From assembly GCF_050948215.1 (NCBI RefSeq), contig NW_027488926.1, forward strand, positions 62,001-126,000: a DNA stretch of 64,000 nucleotides. Reading direction: 5' to 3'. The number at the start of each line of letters is the position of its first letter. Positions within the stretch are counted from its first letter, which is position 1. A model generated the notes under the pieces. That model did not search any database. It saw only the letters and a program-made list of their open reading frames with translations, and had not been told where the DNA came from. Made by a program: the position numbers and the translations under genes. Shown piece by piece: positions 51,301 to 64,000 of the stretch. Source of the stretch: Halictus rubicundus. Its lineage: Eukaryota > Arthropoda > Insecta > Hymenoptera > Halictidae.

Positions 51301-54300
51301 CCTATTCTCTATCCTATCCTATCCTCTATCCTATCCTATCCTCTATCCTATCCTATCCTCTCTCCTATTCTATCCTCTATCCTATCCTATCCTCTATCCT
51401 ATCCTATCCTCTATCCTATCCTATCCTCTATCCTATCATATCCTCTATCCTATCTTATCCACTATCCTATCCTATCCTCTATCCTATCCTATCCTCTATC
51501 CTATCCTATCCTATCCTATCCTCTATCCTATCCTATCCACTATCCTATCCTATCCTCTATCCTATCCTATCCTCTATCCTATCCTATCCTCTATCCTATC
51601 GTATCCTCTATCCTATCCTATCGTTTATCCTATCCTATCCTCTATCCTATCCTATCCTCTATCCTATCCTATCCCCTATCCTATCCTATCCTCTATCCTA
51701 TCCTATCCTCTATCCTATCCTATCCTCTATCCTATCCTATCCTCTATCCTCTATCCTATCCTATCCTCTATCCTATCCTATCCTCTATCGTATATTATCC
51801 TCTATCCTATCCTATTCTCTATCCTATCCTATTCTCTATCCTATCCTATCCTCTATCCTATCCTATTCTCCATCCGATCCTATCCTCTATCCTATCTTAT
51901 CCTCTATCCTATCCTATCCTCTATCCTATCCTATCCTCTATCCTATCCTATCCTCTCCTCTATCTTATCCTATCCTCTATCCTATCCTATCGTTTATCCT
52001 ATCCTATCCTCTATCCTATCCTATCCTCTAACATATCCTATCCGCTATCCTATCCTATCCTCTATCCAATTCTATCCTCTATCCTATCCAATCCTATATC
52101 CTATTCTCTATCCTATCCTATCCTCTATCCTATCCTATTCTCCATCCGATCCTATCCTCTATCCTATCTTATCCTCTATCCTATCCTATCCTCTATCCTA
52201 TCCTATCCTCTATCCTATCCTATCCCCTATCGTATCCTATCCTTTATCCTATCCTATCCTCTATCCTATCCTATCCGCTATCCTATCCAATCCTATATCC
52301 TATTCTCTATCCTATCCTATCCTCTATGATATCCTATCCTCTATCCTATACTATCCTCTATCCTATCCTATCCTCTATCCTATCCTATCCTCTATCCTAT
52401 CCCATCCTCTATCCTATCCTATTCTCTATCCTATCCTATCCTCTATCCTATCCTATTCTCTATCCTATCCTATCCTCTATCCTATCCTATCCTCTATCCT
52501 ATCCTATTCTCCATCCTATCCTATCCTCTATCCTATCCTATCCTCTATCCTATCCTATCCTCTATCCTATCCTATCCTCTATCCTATCCTATCCTATCCT
52601 CTATCCTATCCTATCCTCTATCATATCCTATCCTCTATCCTATCCTATCGTTTATCCTATCCTATCCTCTATCCTATCCTATCCTCTATCCTATCCTATC
52701 CTCTATCCTATCGTATCCTCTATCCTATCCTATCGTTTATCCTATCCTATGCTCTATCCTATCCTATTCTCTATCCTATCCTATCCTCTATCCTATCCTC
52801 TATTCTATCCAATCCTATATCCTATCCTCTATCATATCCTATCCTCTATCCTATCCAATCCTATATCCTATCCTCTATCATATCCTATCCTCTATCCTAT
52901 CCTATCCTCTATCCTATCCTATCCTATCCTCTATCCTATCCTATCCTCTATCCTATCCTATCCTCTATCGTATCCTATCCTCTATCCTATCCTATCCTCT
53001 ATCCTATCCTATCCTCTATCCTATCCTATCCGCTATCCTATCCAATCCTATATCCTATTCTCTATTCTATCCTATCCTCTATCCTATCCTATCCTCTATC
53101 CTATCCTATCCTCTATCCTATCCTATTCTCTATCCTATCCTATCCTCTATCCTATCCTATCCTCTATCCTATCCTATCCTCTCTCCTATTCTATCCTCTA
53201 TCCTATCCAATCCTATATCGTATCCTCTATCCTATCCTATCCTCTATCCTATCCTATCCACTATCCTATCCTATCCTCTATCCTATCCTATCCTCTATCC
53301 TATCGTATCCTCTATCCTATCCTATCGTTTATCCTATCCAATCCTCTATCCTATCCTATTCTCTATCCTATCCTATCCTCTATCCTATCCTATCCTCTAT
53401 CCTATCCTATCCTCTATCGTATATTATCCTCTATCCTATCCTATTCTCTATCCTATCCTATTCTCTATCCTATCCTATCCTCTATCCTATCCTATTCTCC
53501 ATCCGATCCTATCCTCTATCCTATCTTATCCTCTATCCTATCCTATCCTCTATCCTATCCTATCCTCTATCCTATCCTATCCTATCCTCTATCTTATCCT
53601 ATCCTCTATCATATCCTATCCTCTATCCTATCCTATCGTTTATCCTATCCTATCCTCTATCGTATCCTATTCTCTATCCTATCCTATTCTCTATCCTATC
53701 CTATCCTCTATCCTATCCTATTCTCCATCCGATCCTATCCTCTATCCTATCTTATCCTCTATCCTATCCTATCCTCTATCCTATCCTATCCTCTATCCTA
53801 TCCTATCCTATCCTCTATCCTATCCTATCCTCTATCCTATCCTATCCTCTATCCTATCCTATCCGCTATCCTATCCAATCCTATATCCTATTCTCTATTC
53901 TATCCTATCCTCTATCCTATCCTATCCTCTATCCTATCCTATCCTCTATCCTATCCTATTCTCTATCCTATCCTATCCTCTATCCTATCCTATCCTCTAT
54001 CCTATCCTATCCTCTCTCCTATTCTATCCTCTATCCTATCCAATCCTATATCGTATCCTCTATCCTATCCTATCCTCTATCCTATCCTATCCACTATCCT
54101 ATCCTATCCTCTATCCTATCCTATCCTCTATCCTATCGTATCCTCTATCCTATCCTATCGTTTATCCTATCCAATCCTCTATCCTATCCTATTCTCTATC
54201 CTATCCTATCCTCTATCCTATCCTATCCTCTATCCTATCCTATCCTCTATCGTATATTATCCTCTATCCTATCCTATTCTCTATCCTATCCTATTCTCTA

Positions 54301-54778
54301 TCCTATCCTATCCTCTATCCTATCCTATTCTCCATCCGATCCTATCCTCTATCCTATCTTATCCTCTATCCTATCCTATCCTCTATCCTATCCTATCCTC
54401 TACCCTATCCTATCCTATCCTCTATCTTATCCTATCCTCTATCATATCCTATCCTCTATCCTATCCTATCGTTTATCCTATCCTATCCTCTATCGTATCC
54501 TATTCTCTATCCTATCCTATTCTCTATCCTATCCTATCCTCTATCCTATCCTATTCTCCATCCGATCCTATCCTCTATCCTATCTTATCCTCTATCCTAT
54601 CCTATCCTCTATCCTATCCTATCCTCTATCCTATCCTATCCTATCCTCTATCTTATCCTATCCTCTATCATATCCTATCCTCTATCCTATCCTATCGTTT
54701 ATCCTATCCTATCCTCTATCCTATCCTATCCTCTATCCTATCCTATTCTCTATCCTATCCTATCCTCTATCCCATCCT
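45361..54778. repeat. 9,418-bp higher-order repeat, copy 2
   Basis: Directly follows copy 1 head to tail. Homology ends on the right at CCCATCCTATCC (54,771), where copy 1 continues into TATCCACTATCC (start of copy 2) but copy 2 continues into ordinary TATCCTCTATCC. Near-identity over 9.4 kb implies a recent duplication. Its last ~2.6 kb also matches 10.4-13.2 kb. Confidence 0.85.
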
Positions 54779-55559
54779 ATCCTCTATCCTATCCTATCCT
54801 CTATCCTATCCTATCCTCTATCCTATCCTATCCTCTATCCTATCCTATCCTCTATCCTATCCTATCCTCTATCCTATCCTATCCTCTATCCTATCCTATC
54901 CTCTATCATATCCTATCCTCTATCCTATCCAATCCTATATCCTATTCTCTATCCTATCCTATCCTCTATGATATCCTATCCTCTATCCTAACCTATTCTC
55001 TATCCTATCCTATCCTCTATCCTATCCTCTATCCTATCCTCTATCCTATCCTCTATCCTCTATCCTATCCTATCGTTTATCCTATCCTATCCTCTATCCT
55101 ATCCTATCCTCTAACATATCCTATCCGCTATCCTATCCTATCCTCTATCCTATTCTATCCTCTATCCTATCCAATCCTATATCCTATTCTCTATCCTATC
55201 CTGTCCTCTATTCTAGCCTATCCTCTATCCTATCCTATCCTCTATCCTATCATATCCTCTATCCTATCCTATCCCCTATCCTATCCTATCCTCTATCCTA
55301 TCCTATCCTCTATCCTATCCTATTCTCTATCCTATCCTATCCTCTATCCTATGCTATCCTCTATCGTATCCTATCCTTTATCCTATCCTATCCTCTATCC
55401 TATCCTATCCGCTATCCTATCCAATCCTATATCCTATTCTCTATCCTATCCTATCCTCTATGATATCCTATCCTCTATCCTATACTATCCTCTATCCTAT
55501 CCTATCCTCTATCCTATCCTATCCTCTATCCTATCCTATCCTCTATCCTATCCTATTCT

Positions 55560-58500
55560 CTATCCTATCCTATCCTCTATCCTATCCTATTCTCTATCCT
55601 ATCCTATCCTCTATCCTATCCTATCCTGTATCCTATCCTATCCTCTATCCTATCCTATCCTCTATCCTATTCTATCCTCTATCCTATCCAATCCTATATC
55701 CTATTCTCTATCCTATCCTATCCTCTATGATATCCTATCCTCTATCCTAACCTATTCTCTATCCTATCCTATCCTCCATCCTATCCTATCCTATCCTCTA
55801 TCCTATCCTATCGTCTATCCTATCATATCCTCTATCCTATCCTATCCCCTATCCTATCCTATCCTCTATCCTATCCTATCCTCTATCCTATCCTATCCTC
55901 TATCCTATCCTATTCTCTATCCTATCCTATCCTCTATCCTATGCTATCCTCTATCCTATCCTATCCTCTATCGTATATTATCCTCTATCCTATCCTATTC
56001 TCTATCCTATCCTATCCTCTATCCTATCCTATTCTCCATCCGATCCTATCCTCTATCCTATCTTATCCTCTATCCTATCCTATCCTCTATCCTATCCTAT
56101 CCTCTATCCTATCCTATCCTATCCTCTATCTTATCCTATCCTCTATCATATCCTATCCTCTATCCTATCCTATCGTTTATCCTATCCTATCCTCTATCCT
56201 ATCCTATCCTCTATCCTATCCTATTCTCTATCCTATCCTATCCTCTATCCTATCCTATCCTCTATCCTATCCTATCCTCTATCCTATCCTATCCTCTATC
56301 CTATCCTATCCTCTATCATATCCTATCCTCTATCCTATCCAATCCTATATCCTATTCTCTATCCTATCCTATCCTCTATGATATCCTATCCTCTATCCTA
56401 ACCTATTCTCTATCCTATCCTATCCTCTATCCTATCCAATCCTATCCTCTATCCTATCCTCTATCCTATCCTATCCTCTATCCTATCCTATCGTTTATCC
56501 TATCCTATCCTCTATCCTATCCTATCCTCTAACATATCCTATCCGCTATCCTATCCTATCCTCTATCCTATTCTATCCTCTATCCTATCCAATCCTATAT
56601 CCTATTCTCTATCCTATCCTATCCTCTATTCTATCCTATCCTCTATCCTATCCTATCCTCTATCCTATCATATCCTCTATCCTATCCTATCCCCTATCCT
56701 ATCCTATCCTCTATCCTATCCTATCCTCTATCCTATCCTATTCTCTATCCTATCCTATCCTCTATCCTATGCTATCCTCTATCCTATCCAATCCTATATC
56801 CTATTCTCTATCCTATCCTATCCTCTATCCTATCCTCTATTCCATCCAATCCTATATCCTATCCTCTATCATATCCTATCCTCTATCCTATCCTATCCTC
56901 TATCCTATCCTATGCTATCCTCTATCCTATCCTATCCTCTATCCTATCCTATCCTCTATCCTATGCTATCCTCTATCGTATCCTATCCTCTATCCTATCC
57001 TATCCTCTATCCTATCCTATCCTCTATCCTATCCAATCCTCTATCCTATCCTATCCTCTACCCTATCCTATCCTCTATCAGATCCTATCCTCTATCCTAT
57101 CCTATCCTCTATCCTATCGTATCCTATCCTCTATCCTATCCTATCCTCTATCCTATCGTATCCTCTATCCTATCGTATCCTCTATCCTATCCTATCGTTT
57201 ATCCTATCCTATGCTCTATCCTATCCTATTCTCTATCCTATCCTATCCTCTATCCTATCCTATTCTCTATCCTATCCTATCCTCTATCCCATCCTATCCT
57301 CTATCCTATCCTATCCTCTATCCTATCCTATCCTCTATCCTATCCTATCCTCTATCCTATCCTATCCTCTATCCTATCCTATCCTCTATCCTATCCTATC
57401 CTCTATCATATCCTATCCTCTATCCTATCCAATCCTATATCCTATTCTCTATCCTATCCTATCCTCTATGATATCCTATCCTCTATCCTAACCTATTCTC
57501 TATCCTATCCTATCCTCTATCCTATCCTCTATCCTATCCTCTATCCTATCCTCTATCCTCTATCCTATCCTATCGTTTATCCTATCCTATCCTCTATCCT
57601 ATCCTATCCTCTAACATATCCTATCCGCTATCCTATCCTATCCTCTATCCTATTCTATCCTCTATCCTATCCAATCCTATATCCTATTCTCTATCCTATC
57701 CTGTCCTCTATTCTATCCTATCCTCTATCCTATCCTATCCTCTATCCTATCATATCCTCTATCCTATCCTATCCCCTATCCTATCCTATCCTCTATCCTA
57801 TCCTATCCTCTATCCTATCCTATTCTCTATCCTATCCTATCCTCTATCCGATGCTATCCTCTATCGTATCCTATCCTTTATCCTATCCTATCCTCTATCC
57901 TATCCTATCCGCTATCCTATCCAATCCTATATCCTATTCTCTATCCTATCCTATCCTCTATGATATCCTATCCTCTATCCTATACTATCCTCTATCCTAT
58001 CCTATCCTCTATCCTATCCTATCCTCTATCCTATCCTATCCTCTATCCTATCCTATTCTCTATCCTATCCTATCCTCTATCCTATCCTATTCTCTATCCT
58101 ATCCTATCCTCTATCCTATCCTATCCTGTATCCTATCCTATCCTCTATCCTATCCTATCCTCTATCCTATTCTATCCTCTATCCTATCCAATCCTATATC
58201 CTATTCTCTATCCTATCCTATCCTCTATGATATCCTATCCTCTATCCTAACCTATTCTCTATCCTATCCTATCCTCCATCCTATCCTATCCTATCCTCTA
58301 TCCTATCCTATCGTCTATCCTATCATATCCTCTATCCTATCCTATCCCCTATCCTATCCTATCCTCTATCCTATCCTATCCTCTATCCTATCCTATCCTC
58401 TATCCTATCCTATTCTCTATCCTATCCTATCCTCTATCCTATGCTATCCTCTATCGTATCGTATCCTCTATCCTATCCTATCCTCTATCCTATCCTATCC

Positions 58501-60036
58501 TCTATCCTATCCAATCCTCTATCCTATCCTATCCTCTATCCTATCCTATCCTCTATCCTATCCTTTCCTCTATCCTATCCTATCCTCTATCCTATTCTAT
58601 CCTCTATCCTATCCAATCCTATATCCTATTCTCTATCCTATCCTATCCTCTATGATATCCTATCCTCTATCCTAACCTATTCTCTATCCTATCCTATCCT
58701 CTATCCTATCCTATCCTCTATCCTATCCTATCCTCTATCCTATCCTATCCTCTATCCTATCCAATCCTCTATCCTATCCTATCCTCTATCCTATCCTATC
58801 CACTATCCTATCCTATCCTCTATCCTATCCTATCCTCTATCCTATCCTATCCTATCCTATCCTCTATCCTATCCTATCCTCTATCCTATCCTATCCTCTA
58901 TCCTATACTATCCGCTATCCTATCCAATCCTATATCCTATTCTCTATCCTATCCTATCCTCTATGATATCCTATCCTCTATCCTAACCTATTCTCGATCC
59001 TATCCTATCCTCTATCCTATCCTATCCTATCCTCTATCCTATCCTCTATCCTATCCAATCCTATATCCTATTCTCCATCCTATCCTATCCTCTACCCTAT
59101 CCTATCCTCTATCAGATCCTATCCTCTATCCTATCCTATCCTCTATCCTATCGTATCCTATCCTCTATCCTATCCTATCCTCTATCCTATCGTATCCTCT
59201 ATCCTATCGTATCCTCTATCCTATCCTATCGTTTATCCTATCCTATGCTCTATCCTATCCTATTCTCTATCCTATCCTATCCTCTATCCTATGCTATCCT
59301 CTATCGTATCCTATCCTCTATCCTATCCTATCCTCTACCCTATCCTATCCTCTATCAGATCCTATCCTCTATCCTATCCTATCCTCTATCCTATCGTATC
59401 CTATCCTCTATCCTATCCTATCCTCTATCCTATCGTATCCTCTATCCTATCGTATCCTCTATCCTATCCTATCGTTTATCCTATCCTATGCTCTATCCTA
59501 TCCTATTCTCTATCCTATCCTATCCTCTATCCTATCCTACCCTCTATCCTATCGTATCCTATCCTCTATCCTATCCTATCCTCTATCCTATCGTATCCTC
59601 TATCCTATCGTATCCTCTATCCTATCCTATCGTTTATCCTGTCCTATGCTCTATCCTATCCTATTCTCTATCCTATCCTATCCTCTATCCTATCCTCTAT
59701 TCTATCCAATCCTATATCCTATCCTCTATCATATCCTATCCTCTATCCTATCCTATCCTCTATCCTATCCTACCCTATCCTCTATCCTATCCTATCCTCT
59801 ATCCTATCCTATCCTCTATCGTATCCTATCCTCTATCCTATCCTATCCTCTATCCTATCCTATCCTATCCGCTATCCTATCCAATCCTATATCCTATTCT
59901 CTATTCTATCCTATCCTCTATCCTATCCTATCCTCTATCCTATCCTATCCTCTATCCTATCCTATTCTCTATCCTATCCTATCCTCTATCCTATCCTATC
60001 CTCTATCCTATCCTATCCTCTCTCCTATTCTATCCT
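55560..60036. repeat. 4,477-bp higher-order repeat, copy 1
   Basis: Markers recur in copy 2 at +4,477 bp: CCTGTATCC (G at 55,628/60,105), the TATGCTATCC sites at 55,941/60,418, 56,769/61,246, 56,912/61,389 and 58,441/62,918, and TATGCTC at 57,211/61,688 and 59,245/63,722. The left edge is placed where the two copies stop matching, within some tens of bases. Copy 1 also holds an internal ~2.5-kb repetition (55,460 and 57,960 sites). Confidence 0.8.
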
Positions 60037-63000
60037 CTATCCTATCCTATCCTCTATCCTATCCTATTCTCTATCCTATCCTATCCTCTATCCTATCCTA
60101 TCCTGTATCCTATCCTATCCTCTATCCTATCCTATCCTCTATCCTATTCTATCCTCTATCCTATCCAATCCTATATCCTATTCTCTATCCTATCCTATCC
60201 TCTATGATATCCTATCCTCTATCCTAACCTATTCTCTATCCTATCCTATCCTCCATCCTATCCTATCCTATCCTCTATCCTATCCTATCGTCTATCCTAT
60301 CATATCCTCTATCCTATCCTATCCCCTATCCTATCCTATCCTCTATCCTATCCTATCCTCTATCCTATCCTATCCTCTATCCTATCCTATTCTCTATCCT
60401 ATCCTATCCTCTATCCTATGCTATCCTCTATCCTATCCTATCCTCTATCGTATATTATCCTCTATCCTATCCTATTCTCTATCCTATCCTATCCTCTATC
60501 CTATCCTATTCTCCATCCGATCCTATCCTCTATCCTATCTTATCCTCTATCCTATCCTATCCTCTATCCTATCCTATCCTCTATCCTATCCTATCCTATC
60601 CTCTATCTTATCCTATCCTCTATCATATCCTATCCTCTATCCTATCCTATCGTTTATCCTATCCTATCCTCTATCCTATCCTATCCTCTATCCTATCCTA
60701 TTCTCTATCCTATCCTATCCTCTATCCTATCCTATCCTCTATCCTATCCTATCCTCTATCCTATCCTATCCTCTATCCTATCCTATCCTCTATCATATCC
60801 TATCCTCTATCCTATCCAATCCTATATCCTATTCTCTATCCTATCCTATCCTCTATGATATCCTATCCTCTATCCTAACCTATTCTCTATCCTATCCTAT
60901 CCTCTATCCTATCCAATCCTATCCTCTATCCTATCCTCTATCCTATCCTATCCTCTATCCTATCCTATCGTTTATCCTATCCTATCCTCTATCCTATCCT
61001 ATCCTCTAACATATCCTATCCGCTATCCTATCCTATCCTCTATCCTATTCTATCCTCTATCCTATCCAATCCTATATCCTATTCTCTATCCTATCCTATC
61101 CTCTATTCTATCCTATCCTCTATCCTATCCTATCCTCTATCCTATCATATCCTCTATCCTATCCTATCCCCTATCCTATCCTATCCTCTATCCTATCCTA
61201 TCCTCTATCCTATCCTATTCTCTATCCTATCCTATCCTCTATCCTATGCTATCCTCTATCCTATCCAATCCTATATCCTATTCTCTATCCTATCCTATCC
61301 TCTATCCTATCCTCTATTCCATCCAATCCTATATCCTATCCTCTATCATATCCTATCCTCTATCCTATCCTATCCTCTATCCTATCCTATGCTATCCTCT
61401 ATCCTATCCTATCCTCTATCCTATCCTATCCTCTATCCTATGCTATCCTCTATCGTATCCTATCCTCTATCCTATCCTATCCTCTATCCTATCCTATCCT
61501 CTATCCTATCCAATCCTCTATCCTATCCTATCCTCTACCCTATCCTATCCTCTATCAGATCCTATCCTCTATCCTATCCTATCCTCTATCCTATCGTATC
61601 CTATCCTCTATCCTATCCTATCCTCTATCCTATCGTATCCTCTATCCTATCGTATCCTCTATCCTATCCTATCGTTTATCCTATCCTATGCTCTATCCTA
61701 TCCTATTCTCTATCCTATCCTATCCTCTATCCTATCCTATTCTCTATCCTATCCTATCCTCTATCCCATCCTATCCTCTATCCTATCCTATCCTCTATCC
61801 TATCCTATCCTCTATCCTATGCTATCCTCTATCGTATCCTATCCTCTATCCTATCCTATCCTCTATCCTATCCTATCCTCTATCATATCCTATCCTCTAT
61901 CCTATCCAATCCTATATCCTATTCTCTATCCTATCCTATCCTCTATGATATCCTATCCTCTATCCTAACCTATTCTCTATCCTATCCTATCCTCTATCCT
62001 ATCCTCTATCCTATCCTCTATCCTATCCTCTATCCTCTATCCTATCCTATCGTTTATCCTATCCTATCCTCTATCCTATCCTATCCTCTAACATATCCTA
62101 TCCGCTATCCTATCCTATCCTCTATCCTATTCTATCCTCTATCCTATCCAATCCTATATCCTATTCTCTATCCTATCCTGTCCTCTATTCTATCCTATCC
62201 TCTATCCTATCCTATCCTCTATCCTATCATATCCTCTATCCTATCCTATCCCCTATCCTATCCTATCCTCTATCCTATCCTATCCTCTATCCTATCCTAT
62301 TCTCTATCCTATCCTATCCTCTATCCGATGCTATCCTCTATCGTATCCTATCCTTTATCCTATCCTATCCTCTATCCTATCCTATCCGCTATCCTATCCA
62401 ATCCTATATCCTATTCTCTATCCTATCCTATCCTCTATGATATCCTATCCTCTATCCTATACTATCCTCTATCCTATCCTATCCTCTATCCTATCCTATC
62501 CTCTATCCTATCCTATCCTCTATCCTATCCTATTCTCTATCCTATCCTATCCTCTATCCTATCCTATTCTCTATCCTATCCTATCCTCTATCCTATCCTA
62601 TCCTGTATCCTATCCTATCCTCTATCCTATCCTATCCTCTATCCTATTCTATCCTCTATCCTATCCAATCCTATATCCTATTCTCTATCCTATCCTATCC
62701 TCTATGATATCCTATCCTCTATCCTAACCTATTCTCTATCCTATCCTATCCTCCATCCTATCCTATCCTATCCTCTATCCTATCCTATCGTCTATCCTAT
62801 CATATCCTCTATCCTATCCTATCCCCTATCCTATCCTATCCTCTATCCTATCCTATCCTCTATCCTATCCTATCCTCTATCCTATCCTATTCTCTATCCT
62901 ATCCTATCCTCTATCCTATGCTATCCTCTATCGTATCGTATCCTCTATCCTATCCTATCCTCTATCCTATCCTATCCTCTATCCTATCCAATCCTCTATC

Positions 63001-64000
63001 CTATCCTATCCTCTATCCTATCCTATCCTCTATCCTATCCTTTCCTCTATCCTATCCTATCCTCTATCCTATTCTATCCTCTATCCTATCCAATCCTATA
63101 TCCTATTCTCTATCCTATCCTATCCTCTATGATATCCTATCCTCTATCCTAACCTATTCTCTATCCTATCCTATCCTCTATCCTATCCTATCCTCTATCC
63201 TATCCTATCCTCTATCCTATCCTATCCTCTATCCTATCCAATCCTCTATCCTATCCTATCCTCTATCCTATCCTATCCACTATCCTATCCTATCCTCTAT
63301 CCTATCCTATCCTCTATCCTATCCTATCCTATCCTATCCTCTATCCTATCCTATCCTCTATCCTATCCTATCCTCTATCCTATACTATCCGCTATCCTAT
63401 CCAATCCTATATCCTATTCTCTATCCTATCCTATCCTCTATGATATCCTATCCTCTATCCTAACCTATTCTCGATCCTATCCTATCCTCTATCCTATCCT
63501 ATCCTATCCTCTATCCTATCCTCTATCCTATCCAATCCTATATCCTATTCTCCATCCTATCCTATCCTCTACCCTATCCTATCCTCTATCAGATCCTATC
63601 CTCTATCCTATCCTATCCTCTATCCTATCGTATCCTATCCTCTATCCTATCCTATCCTCTATCCTATCGTATCCTCTATCCTATCGTATCCTCTATCCTA
63701 TCCTATCGTTTATCCTATCCTATGCTCTATCCTATCCTATTCTCTATCCTATCCTATCCTCTATCCTATGCTATCCTCTATCGTATCCTATCCTCTATCC
63801 TATCCTATCCTCTACCCTATCCTATCCTCTATCAGATCCTATCCTCTATCCTATCCTATCCTCTATCCTATCGTATCCTATCCTCTATCCTATCCTATCC
63901 TCTATCCTATCGTATCCTCTATCCTATCGTATCCTCTATCCTATCCTATCGTTTATCCTATCCTATGCTCTATCCTATCCTATTCTCTATCCTATCCTAT
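60037..64000. repeat. 4,477-bp higher-order repeat, copy 2 (cut by window end)
   Basis: Follows copy 1 head to tail and matches it in variant order to the end of the window, where about 0.5 kb of the expected unit is missing. One visible difference is TATGCTATCC at about 61,818, where copy 1 has a plain unit. A third copy may follow outside the window. Confidence 0.8.

Larger units (their letters stand above)
35654..64000. repeat. 17-bp satellite array, right block
   Basis: The same 17-bp satellite in the same orientation as the left block, with the same variant set, resuming directly after the 5' end of the retrotransposon. Matching unit, orientation and variants on both sides show that the transposon split one continuous array. 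It contains two large tandem duplications, listed separately, and runs off the right edge. I found no gene or other element in it. Confidence 0.97.

Overview
The window is eukaryotic, almost certainly animal and most likely arthropod. About 58 kb of it is one tandem satellite on both sides of a single, apparently full-length non-LTR retrotransposon (LINE) of R1-clade type on the minus strand, at about 29,537-35,653. The arthropod assignment rests on the R1-type architecture: a Gag-like ORF1 with three CCHC-type zinc knuckles, then an APE endonuclease, reverse transcriptase and C-terminal CCHC in ORF2. It also rests on the resemblance of the satellite pentamer ATAGG to the arthropod telomere repeat TTAGG. 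No species can be named from the sequence. I found no host gene, tRNA, rRNA or CRISPR array.

Layout. 1-29,536: satellite with a 17-bp basic unit, TATCCTATCCTATCCTC on the + strand (three TATCC pentamers plus TC), carrying point and pentamer variants and nested higher-order repeats. 29,519-29,536: left target-site duplication (TSD). 29,537-29,565: T29, the poly(A) tail of the minus-strand element. 29,566-29,976: 3' UTR. 29,977-33,153: ORF2. 33,154-35,472: ORF1. 35,473-35,653: 5' UTR. 35,654-35,671: right TSD copy. 35,654-64,000: satellite again, including a 9,418-bp tandem duplication (about 35.94-54.78 kb) and a 4,477-bp tandem duplication (about 55.56 kb to the window end).

How the genes work together. 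By family knowledge, ORF1 protein packages the element RNA, and ORF2 protein nicks the target and copies the RNA from the poly(A) end (target-primed reverse transcription). The 18-bp duplication and the poly(A) tail are the expected scar. Three features stand out. ORF1 and ORF2 are in the same frame, separated only by one TAG, with no ATG before the endonuclease domain. The 3' UTR carries an 18-nt stretch resembling the satellite. The insertion lies in a telomere-like satellite, which suggests, but from one copy cannot prove, a satellite-targeting relative of the telomere-specific TRAS/SART elements.

The many long plus-strand open frames in the satellite are artefacts. The 17-bp unit has no stop codon in any plus frame and encodes the same 17-residue periodic peptide in all three, so none is annotated as a gene.
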